A stretch of 64,000 nt of DNA from the NCBI GenBank assembly GCA_045837725.1, contig JBEWZL010000145.1, positions 62,001-126,000 of the forward strand, written 5' to 3'. A program made the position numbers and the translations under genes. A model generated the notes under the pieces. The model searched no databases. It was not told the DNA's origin and saw nothing but the letters and a program-made list of their open reading frames with translations. Source of the stretch: Vermamoeba vermiformis. Its lineage: Eukaryota > Tubulinea > Echinamoebida. Shown piece after piece: positions 31,575 through 44,652 of this stretch (position 1 is the stretch's first letter; every line of letters begins with the position of its first letter).

Positions 31575-32810
31575 ATGGCTGCACGTATGTTTTTACATAT
31601 CAATTAAAAATGAATCTTAACCTTGTATTGCGTGATCTAGAAAAAGAAGACTTGGCTGCTATCATGCAGCGAATTAAGCATAAAATCTTAGTACTTTCGG
31701 GCAAAGGTGGTGTAGGAAAGAGTACTGTATCATCACAACTCGCATTCACATTGGCCAAAGCCGGATTCAAAGTAAGCAATTAACCCAGATCCGTTTTGTT
31801 ATTTTCAAAATTACAAAATTAATTATATAAATATTAGGTAGGCATTCTTGATATAGATTTATGCGGTCCTAGCATTCCTAAAATTCTTGGTGTCGACAAC
31901 TCGAGCGTTCACAGCTCAACTTCTGGCAGGCACGCGTTAACTTTTAAATACTTCTATAACAATGGATATTATATATTAATGCAATATTTAATATTAGATG
32001 GATTCCTGTTTTCGCGGATCGCGAGCAACGATTGTCTGTCATGTCGATCGCTTTTCTGTTGGACGATAAAAATACACCTGTCGTTTGGAGAGGTCCTAAA
32101 AAGAATGGTATGTTTAATATAAGTAATTTAAATAGAATTTTATCGAGCACATCTGAGATCAGCATTTTGCACGAAAATAAGAATATTAGAAATTAGATCA
32201 GGCACGCCTGTTGAGCAAATTCATACTAACAAGTTGAACAGCTATTATCAAACAGTTCTTGGAAGATGTTCAATGGGGAGACCTCGATTTCTTGGTCGTT
32301 GACACGCCTCCTGGTACATCCGACGAACATATTTCAATTTGCGAGCTCTTGAATCAGTATAATCCCGATGGTGCAGTTATAGTAACAACCCCTCAGGTAT
32401 AATTACTTTATTTTAATACTCGTATATGTTCTAACCGAAATTCAGGGAGTTTCAATTTCGGATGTACGCAAGGAAATTACTTTTTGCCGAAAGATTGGAT
32501 TGCCAGTTTTAGGATTAGTCGAAAACATGAGTGGTTTTGTATGCCCTCATTGTGCAGTAAGTACCATTGCATTCTATTATAAATGAACAAAACTGATCGA
32601 ATCTGGCAGGAATGTACCAATGTTTTTTCAACGGGAGGAGGTGAAGGCTTGGCTAAAGAGCTTGAAGTAGATTTTATTGGTCGTATTCCGTTAGACCCAC
32701 AAATTATGTCTGCTTGCGAACAAGGCAAGAGTTTTATTGAAGTACACAGCGAATCTACCGCTCTGAAGGCTTTACAAGACTTCGTTGAAAAATACAAGAC
32801 TTCTGCTTAA
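31575..32810 (+). CDS. NUBP1/Nbp35-like cytosolic Fe-S cluster assembly P-loop protein without N-terminal Cys cluster
   Basis: About six exons. Motifs: [16 protein letters not shown] (deviant Walker A with signature lysine), [46 protein letters not shown], and [11 protein letters not shown], whose CPHC is the cluster-bridging CxxC. Sequence is closer to NUBP1/Nbp35 than to NUBP2/Cfd1 ([33 protein letters not shown]). The start can be ATG 31575 with a short intron ([18 protein letters not shown]) or ATG 31610 without one. Neither gives the four-cysteine N-terminal ferredoxin-like motif of NUBP1, and no cysteine-bearing exon is visible upstream. The intron after TSG has either a GC donor (AG|GCACGC) or a GT donor seven bases later. 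AATAAA lies about 25 bp after the stop. Confidence 0.88.
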
Positions 32811-32975
32811 AAAGGAAGTCCTCAATTGTAAATACTTAAATTTAGCAATAAAGTCTCTTTGACTCACTAAGATCTTGGATCGGTTTTCAAATCCAAAAAA
32901 GAGGCCAATTTTTCAACAACAAGTAATTATTTTACATGATTTCGTAAGGGTTTGAAACAAAAAATAAATAAGAGC

Positions 32976-35900
32976 TTAATATTCGAGTCCTTCTGTGACT
33001 TTCAACATGAACGCCATCTTCAACATTTCAGCCATTTCACGACGACTGGATGCGCTCTTAAGGAACGGATGCTATTGATTCATACAGTTAGTCTCGGTGT
33101 AATAATAATTTAATAGGAGCACGTACTTGAGAAAGCTCAGCAGCAGTGGCACGTTTGCTCGGATCGAACTCGAAACAACGACCCAAAAAGTCTCGGAAAT
33201 TAGAAGACCATTTCTCAGGCTGTCGTAGGCCTGTAAAACCTTTAGTGGCCGTGTAGAAGATTGCTTTCAACGGATGGAATGAGTAGTTTGGCGGTCGTCC
33301 GTCTGCCATTTCAATTGCAACGCATCCGAGTGACCAAATATCAGCCTACATAGTACTATTAGCATATATCGCCACAAATAAGATAATATTAAACATACCT
33401 TAACACCATATCCGTCACCTCTAATCATTTCAGGGGCTAACCAAAATCGAGATCCAGCGATACCAAACTCGCTGTCATCGTCAGCTTCGTCTAACTCTAC
33501 AGATAAACCCAAGTCGGCTAAATATCATATAATTAGTATTTAGCACCATCTTAAGAGTGATAGGTCAGCGAGATCTGCTTACCAATTTTGACGTCAGCGT
33601 TGACGTTCAACAAAATATTGTCGCTCTTCAAGTCACGATGAATTCGCTTTCTCTCGTGCAAATAGTTCACGGCGCTGATGATATCTCGCAGGACAAACGC
33701 GATGTGGTTCTCGTTCAATTGGACTCGGAGCAAGTCCTTCAAAGTACCGCCATCGCAGTACTCCATCACGGTCCAAATTTGCTCTTTGTAAGTGTAGCTG
33801 CCAAGATGCTTGACAATGTTAGGATGTTGACACGAGTTCAGTAATCGAATCTCATTAGCAATAAGATTGATATTGGCCTTCGATTTTTTCTTCGGATCTT
33901 TTTCTTTGTCTTTATCGCTGTTCAACGTGGCTACTTTAATAGCGACTCGCTTGTTCTTCTCAGCCTTATTTAAACTCTTGCCAATATGCACAGTAGCAAA
34001 TGCACTTAAAGTTAATATTAATAACGTTTAAAGAGCAAAAGTATTTCCGTTGGATCTTACCCTTTGCCGATCTTGTGCGAGATTGAATAGAAATCTTTAG
34101 GATTCGCCTTGATAAATATTTGATCTAATAAATTCAATAATTAATAATCATGAAAACAAAATTTTGAAAGAATTAGACTTACTTAATTCTTCTTCGGTCA
34201 AAGTGATGGATGTGCTTCGCTTTTTCTTGCCAGTGCCGGTACTCGTTCCAACTGACGTGGTCTTGCTATTGCTATTATTAGACAGCACACCAGTGTTAGC
34301 GTCGTTCTGGCTTTTCGTTGTATCTACAGGCTCTCCATTGACCAACGTAGTAGGTGCCTTCTCAACCTTGTTCGGCACTTGTCCTTCAGATCTTCTGCGA
34401 GATTTCTCTTCTTTGGCTTTTTCCGCTTTACTATCCAACGGACTGGTCTCGGGGATCGCGGTCAACTTTGACTTTTGATCATCGCCTAAGCGTACTCTAT
34501 CAGGTGTTTTGCTGCGGGATTTTTCCTTGTCTTTATCTTTCTTCGAAGAGTTTGATATTGATCGTTTTTTATGTTTCTTTTCTGGTGCTGGTGAGCTTGG
34601 TGTGGATTTACTGCCATTTTTGGGATCTTCAATGACCAATACTTTATCTGTAATAATATCAACTTCCATATTCTTACTGCTTCTCTTACGTTTGGATTTA
34701 TCCTTGATTTTTTCAGACGAAGAAGTTCTGACTGGCTGATCGGATCCGACTGAAGCCGTTTTATCTCCTTTAGGAGATTCTCTCGGCGACCCTTCTTTAG
34801 GCGTATTATTCGCAGTGCCTTTGTCTTCATTTGCAGTCGGTGCTGCAGCATTTGCAATAGTTTCTCCTGCTGTTTCTACGGAGCTATTTGATGCAATCAG
34901 CGAGGGAGGTTTATTGGACTCGTCTTTCTTCTTTTCTTCGCTGCCGCTGTGAGCCTTCTCGCTTGAAGTACTTGCTTTAAGTTCTAATTGACTTGATGAA
35001 TCCTTACGACTGCTGTCATCCATTTTAATCGAATCTACTGCCGGATCGGGCTTCTTTTCATTTTTGATCTTGCCATCACTGCTTGATTTTGCTACTGAAT
35101 CGACTATTTCGATCTTAATCATATCTTCTCTATTTTTAACATCTCGTTCTTTCAATGCTGAAACACTTCTCTTGTTACGCGTCACCTTTTTCAATTCGGC
35201 GTCTAATCAAAAAATAAGTATCAGCCTCCAAAAATAGCTTTCGAATAATAATAAATTGTGTAGCGTATCTTTCGTTCAAGTTGAGGAATTCAAACTAATT
35301 TCAATTTCGAAATATTGATTGGTATGACGGCTGACACAATTTTAAATTAGACTTCAAAAATGCCAGATCCCCCAAGGTAGATCAGCTGCTTTTGTTCGTT
35401 TACGCAGTATGAATCAAATATCAAGCTTACCTTCGGCATTTACTTCTTTACCCTCGCGCCTAAAAACGGATCCGTCAGTTGCAATGATTAATAACAGAAT
35501 CAAGTTTAAATTTGCTGAGTTCATAACTTTAAAAGCTTAATCGAAAAAATTACTCAAAGAATTGATTACAAATGAAACTTACGCAGCTTTGGCACTTGAC
35601 TTTGCACGTTTTCGATCGGCTGCTTTTAGATCTGAAGCGGCATCTTTTTCGCTGCTTGATCGGTCTCTCTTAGGCTTAGTCAAGCTATTTTGCTCCTCAT
35701 CATTTTCTTTTCTATCTTCGGCATTTGTGGCATTGCCCTCCAAACCAGCTTTGTCGGATTCCGACGGGAAAATTGCAGGACAGGTTCCACTGCGCTTTCT
35801 TGTTAAGCTCGGCCTATTACTAGGATCAAGAGTACGTTGTGGAGTTGCAGCAGAAGTAGCGGCAGCTGCGGATTCAGCTTGCAACTGACTACGTTTCTTC

Positions 35901-36340
35901 AGGACTTCAGGAGGAGCTTTCTCGAATGCAGTTCGGCATTGGAAATATATACACTGCATAAATACGTCCCAATCTTTAAGGACTTCATCTTTCGTCAAAC
36001 TAGAAACCAAAAACTCCTTTTGGGCATCCAACGGCAATTTCTGTGTGAAAATTACAAAAAATTAATTGTTGTACGTTAATGAGTAATACTGATGTACTCT
36101 AATCGGTAATTAATTAATTGACCAATTCAAGTGTGATACAAGCTGTCAATATAACTTGGGAAATTAAAATCGATTAAAAAATAAATATTATTTACGAGAG
36201 TCTTTATCGATGATAGTAAGTTATTTAATTATTATGAGCAAGAATTGTACCAAACTTACCCTTAAAGGACTATTTGGATCCTCATCCGCGAACTGTGGGG
36301 TTGCCGGGGCGCTTTCTTTACGTTTCTTAAATAAGCTCAT
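32976..36340 (-). CDS. STE20/PAK-like protein kinase with long disordered N-terminal region
   Basis: The catalytic domain is C-terminal: SHKIGKG-AFATVHIG (Gly-rich loop), VAIKVA (Lys), ANEIRLLNSCQHPNIVKHLG, VMEYCDGGTLKDLL, IHRDLKSDNILL (catalytic loop), ADLGLS in place of DFG, GSRFWLAPEMI, ADIWSLGCVAIEMADGRPP and RCFEFDPSKRATAAEL. These are STE20-group features. Before it lie about 450 residues of Ser/Lys/Glu-rich low-complexity sequence with many SP and basic clusters (SKRKRSSKNMEVDI, KKHKKRSIS). At the N-terminus is a conserved-looking helical block of about 80 residues (LDAQKEFLVSSLTKDEVLKDWDVF...). No CRIB motif seen. Basic clusters suggest nuclear localisation. Divergent from PIGN (220 bp apart) and convergent with NUBP1. 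Confidence 0.88.
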
Positions 36341-36560
36341 TTTCAACAATAGTTACGTCTCTAATAAAAAGTATATTAAAGTACGCTCTATTGCTGTGCA
36401 TTAAAGTGATCACAAATTCAAATTGAATCGGAACAACCTCGTTACAAAACTCCTGCCCACTCGGCAGCAACATTCGGAACTGGGCAGCAAACTTTACCGT
36501 TATTTGTTGACGTCTGCATTTTATCTCATTTGTTTTGGATCCATGTAATATATATTAGTT

Positions 36561-39500
36561 ATGCTAGCTCGATTTTTCTCGTCCAAGGCCAATTCTACGA
36601 TTGTTGCAGTTGGAGTTGTCTTCCATCTGGTGTACTTCGTCAGCATTGTAGATATCTACTTTAGAACGCCTTTAGTACATGGTGTCGAGCCTATTCCATT
36701 CCCTGGCACGCCTCCTGCTAAGCGATTAGTGCTATTTGTTGGTAACTAGATTTTTTGAAATAATCAAAAAAAATATCTAACAAACCACTACAATTATTAA
36801 ATAATAAGACGCTTATTCGTAAGCACCAATACATATAATAGAATAATTTTAACTTATTGCCGAATTTTTCTAGCTGATGGACTTCGTGCTGACAAATTGT
36901 TTGAACAACAATCTGGCACGCCATTTCTGCGAGAAATAATCGAAACAAAAGGCTCATGGGGTGTTAGTCATACAAGGTAATAATATAATATGGTATTAAT
37001 CTTGATCTAACCCGTGATCTAAGAGTACCTACGGAATCTCGTCCGGGCCATGTCGCAATGATAGCTGGATTTTACGAAGATGTTAGCGCCGTTACGAAAG
37101 GTATGATAATTCTTACAAAATACAATAGCGTCTTGTATTTAAACCGGTCGTGTGTAGGTTGGAAGGAGAATCCGGTTGAGTTTGACTCTGTATTCAACAG
37201 AACTCAATACACGTGGTCCTGGGGCAGTCCCGATATCTTACCTATATTTGCTAAGGACGTGGATCATATTTATATGGACATGTACGAAGGACACAGCGAG
37301 GACTTTTCGAAGGGTAAAACTTTGCAAGAATTTTATTCGTTCAGTGAAACTCACTAAGGCAATCTTAATCGCAAAACGATAGCGGAGTTAAGTGAGAATA
37401 ATATGCTAATGGATTCTATCTTATATAGACGCTACCAAGCTAGACACATGGGTGTTCGACAAGGTCCAAGCGTTCTTAGCCAACGCCAAGCAAAACAAAC
37501 AACTCTACAACAAACTGCAGTCCGAGAAGATTGTGTTTTTCTTGCACTTACTTGGCATCGATACTACTGGCCACGCTAAACGTCCTTACTCCAAAGAGTA
37601 CGTTTGGTTTCAGACTAGATCCCGTCTAATTGCTAATGGTACTAATACTTTTACTTTATTATAGATATATCGATAATATTAAGGTTGTGGATCGAGGTGT
37701 GCACAAGATCTACGATTTGATCGAAGATTTTTATCCAGATAGATCCACAGCTTATATATTCACTGCTGATCATGGCATGAGCGATAAAGGTACCTAATTG
37801 ATTAAATACAGAGCAAATTAACGTGAAGCACAAACAGACATATATTCTATTGATATTTTTTGTGCCTTTCGGTGAACGCAATTTTGCGAATGTGAGTTGT
37901 AGATGGAAAATTAATCCGTTCATGAAACAGGCAATCACGGTGACGGCGAGACAGCCAATACTGAAACACCATTGATCGCGTGGGGTGCGGGCATTAACAA
38001 GCCACAGTTTGAAGAGTCAGTTCAAGGCAATGGAATTAGCCCGCCTTCATGGCGCGTCAGTCATTTAAAAAGATTTGACGTCGAACAAGCTGACATTGCG
38101 CCCTTAATGGTACGTATAATATATTACTAAAAATATCTATTCAATCGTTATACTTTACTTAATTTTCGGTTTTGACACGCGTGTCAAAAAATGTCACACT
38201 TAATTAACGCGAATTAAATTCCGATTGATTACGGTTGATATTAATAAGCTATTTTAGGCTACTTTAATAGGCGCTAGTATTCCTATCAACTCAATCGGTG
38301 TTTTGCCGTTGGATTTTATTAATGAAACGGATGCGTTCAAAGCGGAAGTGTTGTTCACGAATGCCAAAGAAATTGGAGCTCAATACACGAAAAAATCAGA
38401 TCTGAAACAAAAGAACACGTTATTTTTCAAGCCTTTTGAGCCGTTGAGATCCATTGAACAAAGTTACGATGAAATTTCACGCAACATAAAACTCGGCAAA
38501 TATCAACAAGCCGAAGAGCAGTCGTTGACTTTGATTCGATTGTGCCTCAAAGGACTTCATTACTTGCAAGTGTAAGTTTGACACGAACCACCATTGTTTT
38601 GACACGTGTCATAGTCCGAGCTCTAACCACCTTTCATCCAACAGATATGATTGGCCCTTCTTAATGTCAAGTGTATTTGCCGGCTATGTCGCGTGGATCA
38701 TTCATTTGTTGTTATTAGTGCTCAACAAATCACACCACGAAGAAGAAAAGTTGAAGCATCTCAAGGAAAAACACACGAGCGTACGTCCCGCGACGACTTT
38801 CCTTATATGGTAATATGAATCTAATGGACTCTATGACAGGTCTATGTCGTGAGTGCGTTCTTCACGGTGGCTATGTTCACGTACTTGGCGATGCAATGGT
38901 CGCCTATTCAATACTACTTATACGTCGGCTTTGCAATCTACTACTGGACCAACATTCTGAAACAACTCAACGATACTCGCAGAACTGTGAACAAGATGGG
39001 CATTAGCACATTCACAACGATTCTTTACGTCGTTGTTTTTGTAGCAGCTCTTGAAATATTCGTACGTCACCCTACAACTTCACACCATTTTTTATATGAA
39101 TGGTATAATTAGAGATATATTCTTATACGACGTGTTTGTAATAGGTCTTGGGCTTCATCTACCGCTCCATCTACGCACTTGTCTTTGCCATTCTAGCTGT
39201 GTGGGGTCTCGTACAATCATCGCTCAGCATGACCATCAAAGCTGTGTGGTGCTTGTTGTGCGGTTGCATGGCCATTTATCCTCTGTTGCCTGTCAACATT
39301 GGCAGTTCCATTGGCTTAGTGTAAGTGTCACGTGTCTAATTTAAGCATCAGAATCACTACCAAATATAGTAATTTCGGGTACTAACGTGTAATCTTAGGA
39401 CTACTGGCGGTGCTTTAATAACACTCATGGGCATATTCTCGACATCCAAGGACTTGAAAATGTTCTTTGCAAGCGGTACTCTCGGATCTGATCCGAGCAT

Positions 39501-40540
39501 TATTTCACCCGTACCCAAGTCTGCCAAACACATCTTCCAGGTACTAATGTTATCAACTATAAATTAACTCATTACTAACGTATTGTGCAGATCATTTGTG
39601 CTTTAGCTGCTACTGTCATGACGTACACGACCGATGTCAGTTTGCAACAGAACTACGGTCTGCCGCTCATCAATCAGTACGGCAGTTGGGCAGTGTTAAT
39701 CGTGTCTATCGCCATGGCACTCTATTCTGAGTCCAATCTCTTTGACCTCTTGTTCACTTTGTTCTTGTGTCTCGGCACGCCTTATGTCATGTTCAGTGTC
39801 TCGTAAGTCACAAAACAGCATTGTATCAGCTATATTTAAGTTATTGATACCATTTTGTGCAGTTATGAAGCGCTATTTTTCGTTACATTTGCAGTGCTGC
39901 TGTTCGTGTGGCTCATCGTCGAGAAGCAACTTTTCGTGTCACGTGCTCAACGCACTGGTGAGTCTCACTCGTCATTGGCCGATGAAGCTCGTATAGCCCT
40001 CTTCTACGTAAGTAATCGATGCTATTCGATCCTATAGCTTCATATACATTAGAGCTCTAGTGTCGACAAATGTCACTCAGACAATGATTTACAAGTTCGA
40101 TTCTAACAATGTATTTTTAGCTATTTTTCTGTTACATGGCGTTCTTTGGCACAGGCAACATCGCCAGCATTAGCAGCTTCGAAATTTCATCGACGTACAG
40201 ATTCGTCACGATTTTCAGGCCGTTCTTGATGACAGGTCTGTTGCTGCTCAAACTGCTCATTCCATTCGCACTCGTAGCAGGCGTGTTTGGCTCAATGAGT
40301 CGCATGCGCAACAGCAACGTGTCAAATATGTTTTATTTCGTGCTGGCATTCAGTGACGTGATGACACTCAACTTCTTTTTCTTGGTCAAAGACGAGGGTA
40401 GTTGGTTAGAGATTGGCACGAGCATCAGTCAATTTGCATTAACCAACTTGTTTATTATCATGCAACTCATACTATTTGCAATTTCACACCTCTTGCTGAG
40501 AAGGTTGAAGTTCGCTGCAGATCCAAATAAACGGGACTAA
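36561..40540 (+). CDS. PIGN: GPI ethanolamine phosphate transferase 1 (PIGN / Mcd4)
   Basis: About a dozen exons. The N-terminal membrane anchor ([18 protein letters not shown]) leads into the alkaline-phosphatase-fold catalytic domain: [39 protein letters not shown] (nucleophile Thr), [51 protein letters not shown] and [16 protein letters not shown]. The C-terminal half is a multi-pass membrane domain with the PigN family pattern. It adds phosphoethanolamine to the first mannose of GPI in the ER. Several introns of this gene carry palindromes of the type TGACACGTGTCA. The gene is followed 50 bp later by ALKBH6 on the same strand. Confidence 0.95.
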
Positions 40541-40589
40541 AATTCAAAATTTATTTTATTAAGTCCCTAAACACTAAGCAGCACCAACT

Positions 40590-41677
40590 ATGACTAGTAT
40601 AGATTTTAAAAGGCTTATGCAAGAAGCTAAAGCTCAAGCATTAGCTGGCAAAGCGGATGTATCAAAAAAGCAAGACGATGAAGAAGCTTACCCACAGATT
40701 TTAACGACGAAAAATAATGAAAAAAAATCAATTACAGATATTAACAAATATGCAAAGATTATTAGCCCCGTATCGAGCTTCAAATTAACAGAACAATTTC
40801 AAGTTGGCAAAGAAAAAATTTCAAAAGTGTCATATATTCCAAACTATGTCACAGAACAAGAGGAAAAAGATTTATTAGAATGCGTAAGTATATTAACAAT
40901 TTTTAAAAATTATTTGAATTGTTTTTGAACGATTCCAATTTTTAGATCTATTCCTATAACGACCAATGGGTCCAATTAAAGAAAAGAAGGTTACAAAACT
41001 GGGGTAACTATTAGATTTCACATTATAACTTCGCTTTTAATCAGCCTGATCTATTTTTTAAGGTGGATCTGTTACCGCAAAAGGACTTGAACCAGACGAG
41101 CTACCGCCTTGGTTTAACGATATGGGTTCTAAATTAATCTGCAGCGATGTATTTACCGAAGAATATAGGCCAAATCATCTGCTCATCAATGAATACATTT
41201 TGGATCAAGGCATTATGGTACGATAACTCCGTCTTAAATAAGTATCAATATTAATTATGTCATTAGCCACATAAGGACGGTCCTGCTTATTATCCACAAG
41301 TCGCTATATTATCACTAAAAGGAACTGGTACGAAGATCAACAATTTTCGTTGATCGATCTTGATTACTTAAATATTTTTGCAGTTAAGATTGAGTTCGTT
41401 AAGTCCCCCGGTGATAAGGTACCTGTAGCATCACTTATACTCGAGCCAAGGTCACTTTTTGTATTCTCAGACGACGCGTACCAGATTTACTTCCACGTAA
41501 TCCGAGAGTCTCGCGTAGAAGTCGTAAGTAACAGCTATTAGTATATATATGTAAGTACTAATATTATAATAGATTGATGATAAAGTAGTCAATTCAGAGC
41601 TGCCCCCAGGCACTGAAATTCCGCGAACGGAACGGATCTCACTAACTATTCGTCATGTACCGCTAGCTCCCAAATAA
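40590..41677 (+). CDS. ALKBH6: ALKBH6-like 2-oxoglutarate/Fe(II) dioxygenase
   Basis: About five exons. After a charged N-terminus of about 75 residues, the AlkB domain shows [74 protein letters not shown] (HxD iron ligands), DDAYQIYFHVIRE (second His) and RISLTIRHVP (2-oxoglutarate-binding Arg). Motif order and spacing match ALKBH6. The N-terminal tail (residues 1-60) is longer and richer in Lys/Gln than in animal ALKBH6. Substrate of the family is poorly known. Confidence 0.9.
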
Positions 41678-41924
41678 AACTCCTTCATATGCAATGATTA
41701 ATAATTCTCACTGCTGATATGAAAGTGCCCCAGGACAATAAGAAAAACAAGCAAATTCGAGCCTAACAACTAAGTGGATCTCACCGAACAAAAAAAATAT
41801 GAAGCGAAAATCAGTGTTGGAACTTACTTGTAAGACCTTAGGATGTCGAATATTAACCACCACTTAATGATATTGTGCATATTGATTTTTGAGTATTAAT
41901 ACGCTGCGTACGAGATCTTGAAGT

Positions 41925-43119
41925 CTAAAACGTCTTTGGTTTTAATTCTAAAGTCGCGTTATCTTTAACAGGTTTTTTCTTCGTTGGTGTTTTGCGCTCG
42001 GTATTTTCTTGATTAAGATGTAAGGTTTTCTTTGGAGGCATTGTAGGCTCAGATGCGCTTAAAGCTTCATTCCTCGTCATAGCATTCGTTTCTTCTTTCT
42101 TAGTATTATCTACAATATTACCGCTCTTATCCAAAGGCGTTGAGGAGCCACTTTCGTGTCCGTTTTGTTTTTCTTCGGCGGATTGAGTCACGACCACTGC
42201 AGCCGCGGGAAACTCGCCACTTTGCGCAGGAGTTCGTTCTCTTGGCGTCCTACTCTTTTCAGGGGTACTTGTAACCTCTGTCGATGAGGTTGATTGCGCT
42301 GCGGAGTTTCCAGTTGATAAAGATCTCGGATTGGGGATCGGTTCTCGTCTTAATAATTATCGAGAGCATTAGATCATATGTATATTTATACTATGACTCG
42401 TAGTGTATTCAATGATAAGCTTACTTTTCTATTGAGTCGCAGACTTGCAGCGAGTAAACGACCAAATCACGCAGTGATTGAAAAGAATTAATATCGTGAT
42501 AAGAGCGCACTGTTGAGATAGTCTGATCCATATCATATGATATATCGTCTTGTAATTGAGAATGCTTCTTTAGCTCTTTCTGTTCGTCAATTCAACGAGT
42601 CAGATCCGATCGAGAAAAATCTTACGAAATTGTTGGCTTACCTTGATTTGAACCATTTTATGTACACTTCGATGAACATGGCTATTTACATGATGAATGC
42701 CTACACTAGGCTCGTTTGAGAGATAATTTAAATAATCTGCGGCTCGTCTGTTGGCTTAAAATAAAAAATCAATTAATAATTGAAAATCTATGGTGAAGCT
42801 ACGTCCATAATCGGTTCATATGGACCATATAATAATTTATGTAACTAAAATAATTCTTAAAATATCAATAATAAAGTATCTTACCGTTTTTCGCGCGATC
42901 TGTCGTATCTGAATCCAAATAATAAATACTTCGTTTGCCAGTCTTGCTAGGCGTTGAAGGATTTGATGCTGAGACTTCATTAAGCACTTGTTCTACATTA
43001 GTATCGCCTTCTTTGATACTTGCAACTCTCGGCCTTTTTTGCGGAGATTTGATTGGACTTTTCTCAGCGACTGGCTCGACCACTAATGGTACGCCATATG
43101 TGAACGATTGTAAGGACAT
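41925..43119 (-). CDS. BORCS8 (MEF2BNB)-like BORC subunit with extended tails
   Basis: About five exons. The central block, spliced from about 42760 to 42350, reads ADYLNYLSNEPSVGIHHVNSHVHRSV... then NSFQSLRDLVVYSLQVCDSIE. It aligns with human BORCS8 around VLANEPSVALYRLQEHVRRSL and FRSVEGLLKQAISIRD, including the NEPSV and HVxRS signatures. BORC recruits Arl8 to lysosomes and controls their position. Unlike the ~120-residue animal protein, this one has about 80 extra N-terminal residues (SPIKSPQKRPRVAS, low complexity) and a long C-terminal Ser/Thr/Pro-rich tail ending KTPTKKKPV...LKPKTF. Divergent from the RING gene, 153 bp between starts. Confidence 0.72.
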
Positions 43120-43272
43120 AGTCGTGGTGATGACTCAATAGCGATAATCATAAGAAAAAACTTGAATTTTCGCTAATTGGTGACGTGGGACAAAAATTGA
43201 CCAAGACAAAGTTTCGTCATCATTCCACGGCACCCACTGTACAATACCACAACTAAGCTCTATATATTAAAT

Positions 43273-44652
43273 ATGTCTACGGCAAATAATCGAATGTTCT
43301 GGTGCCACGAGTGCGGATCGCAGGTTAAACCGCATGCGAACAGCATCTCTTGTCCTAGCTGTGGTGGAGAGTTCTTGGAGGAAATTACCGAGGATACTAT
43401 GCAAACAGATGACACTAATGTACCTCCTGTTAATAATCAACCTCAACAACCGACTCAAGCGCCGTTTGTCGATCCGATCCAACAACTTGTAAATAATCTA
43501 TTTAATTCTTTTGGAGTTCAACCCCCTCCCATGCCTCAACGACAAAATCAACCCAACGTGCAGCAGCAATTTGTGTTCCAACAGCCGGTTCAAATTCACT
43601 TCCAGCACGGATTTCACGGTGCAAATCCGTTCGCGCAGCCGCAAAATCGAAATCAAGGTGTAAATAATGGTCCGCAACCTCTCAATCCCTTTATGGGGTA
43701 AGTAGGACTATGCACCTTAATTTTCTGATATTAATGTTGATTTTCAGGCTATTTCAACAAATGCTCGGCATCCAAGGAAATATTGGAGATTATGCGTTTG
43801 GCAATATTGATAACCTCTTAAACACATTATTCCAGAATCAAAAACCGTAAGTGTTGTGTATTTAAGCGATTTGTAATCATAGAAAGAAAATTCGGAAATA
43901 TTTTCGTTGGATGGACGAATTAATTGCTGGCAGTTGAAAAAAAATTCGTGCCACGATTAACTAAGATTAATAATGTTTTATAATGCCACTTTCATACCCT
44001 TCTCAAATTCTTATAATTTGACGGTAAATTAACTTTTTTTTTCCGTTTTTTAGATCGACGCATGCCGCGAGCAAACGAATTGTCGATGACTTGGATGTAA
44101 TTACTATTGAACAATCTGATGTTGGTAAGGAACAATCAAAGTTACATTCCCTTTATTACGCTACATCCAGATTCGGTGACTCATTCTTATTTTCTTAAAC
44201 CAGATAAAAAATTAGAATGCGCTATTTGTAAAGATGAATATGCATTAGAAGACAAAGTCAAAGTACTGCCTTGCAACCATTTATTCCACGGCCAATGCAT
44301 TGACAAGTGGCTTGAAAATGTAAGTCTTGACCGAATCTGCTACAAATTGAAATTTAATTTGATATTGATCATTTGCGTATTTTTATAGAGCAATGTATGC
44401 CCTATTTGCCGCTACGAATTCGAAACAGACGATCCTGAATACGATCAGATGCGTAAAGAACGAAGAGCGCAAATGACTTCAAGCTCAAACAGCACTCCTA
44501 ATACTACCAATGCCACTAATAATACGAGCACAAATCAACCGAATGCTGAACAGAATAATGGCACGAACACTAGCGACAACAACTCGAATAATAATCAAAA
44601 TAATCGACCGAGTTCTGGTGGATCGAGCGCGAATTTGAGCTACTTCTCATAA
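43273..44652 (+). CDS. RING-H2 E3 ubiquitin ligase, RNF126/RNF115-like
   Basis: About five exons. N-terminal zinc finger of the RNF126 type (FWCHECGSQVKPHANSISCPSCGGEFLEE) is followed by a Gln/Asn/Pro-rich linker. The C3H2C3 RING is LECAICKDEYALEDKVKVLPCNHLFHGQCIDKWLENSNVCPICRYEF. The C-terminus is Asn/Ser/Thr-rich. Family members ubiquitinate mislocalised membrane proteins delivered by BAG6 and endosomal cargo. Domain order and RING sequence are typical; the low-complexity linkers are longer in Asn and Gln, as in other AT-rich genomes. Confidence 0.93.

Noticed and set aside
31920-31985. GC-AG intron in the NUBP1-like gene
   Set aside because: A GT donor seven bases further gives an equally open protein with two extra residues, so the GC donor cannot be claimed.
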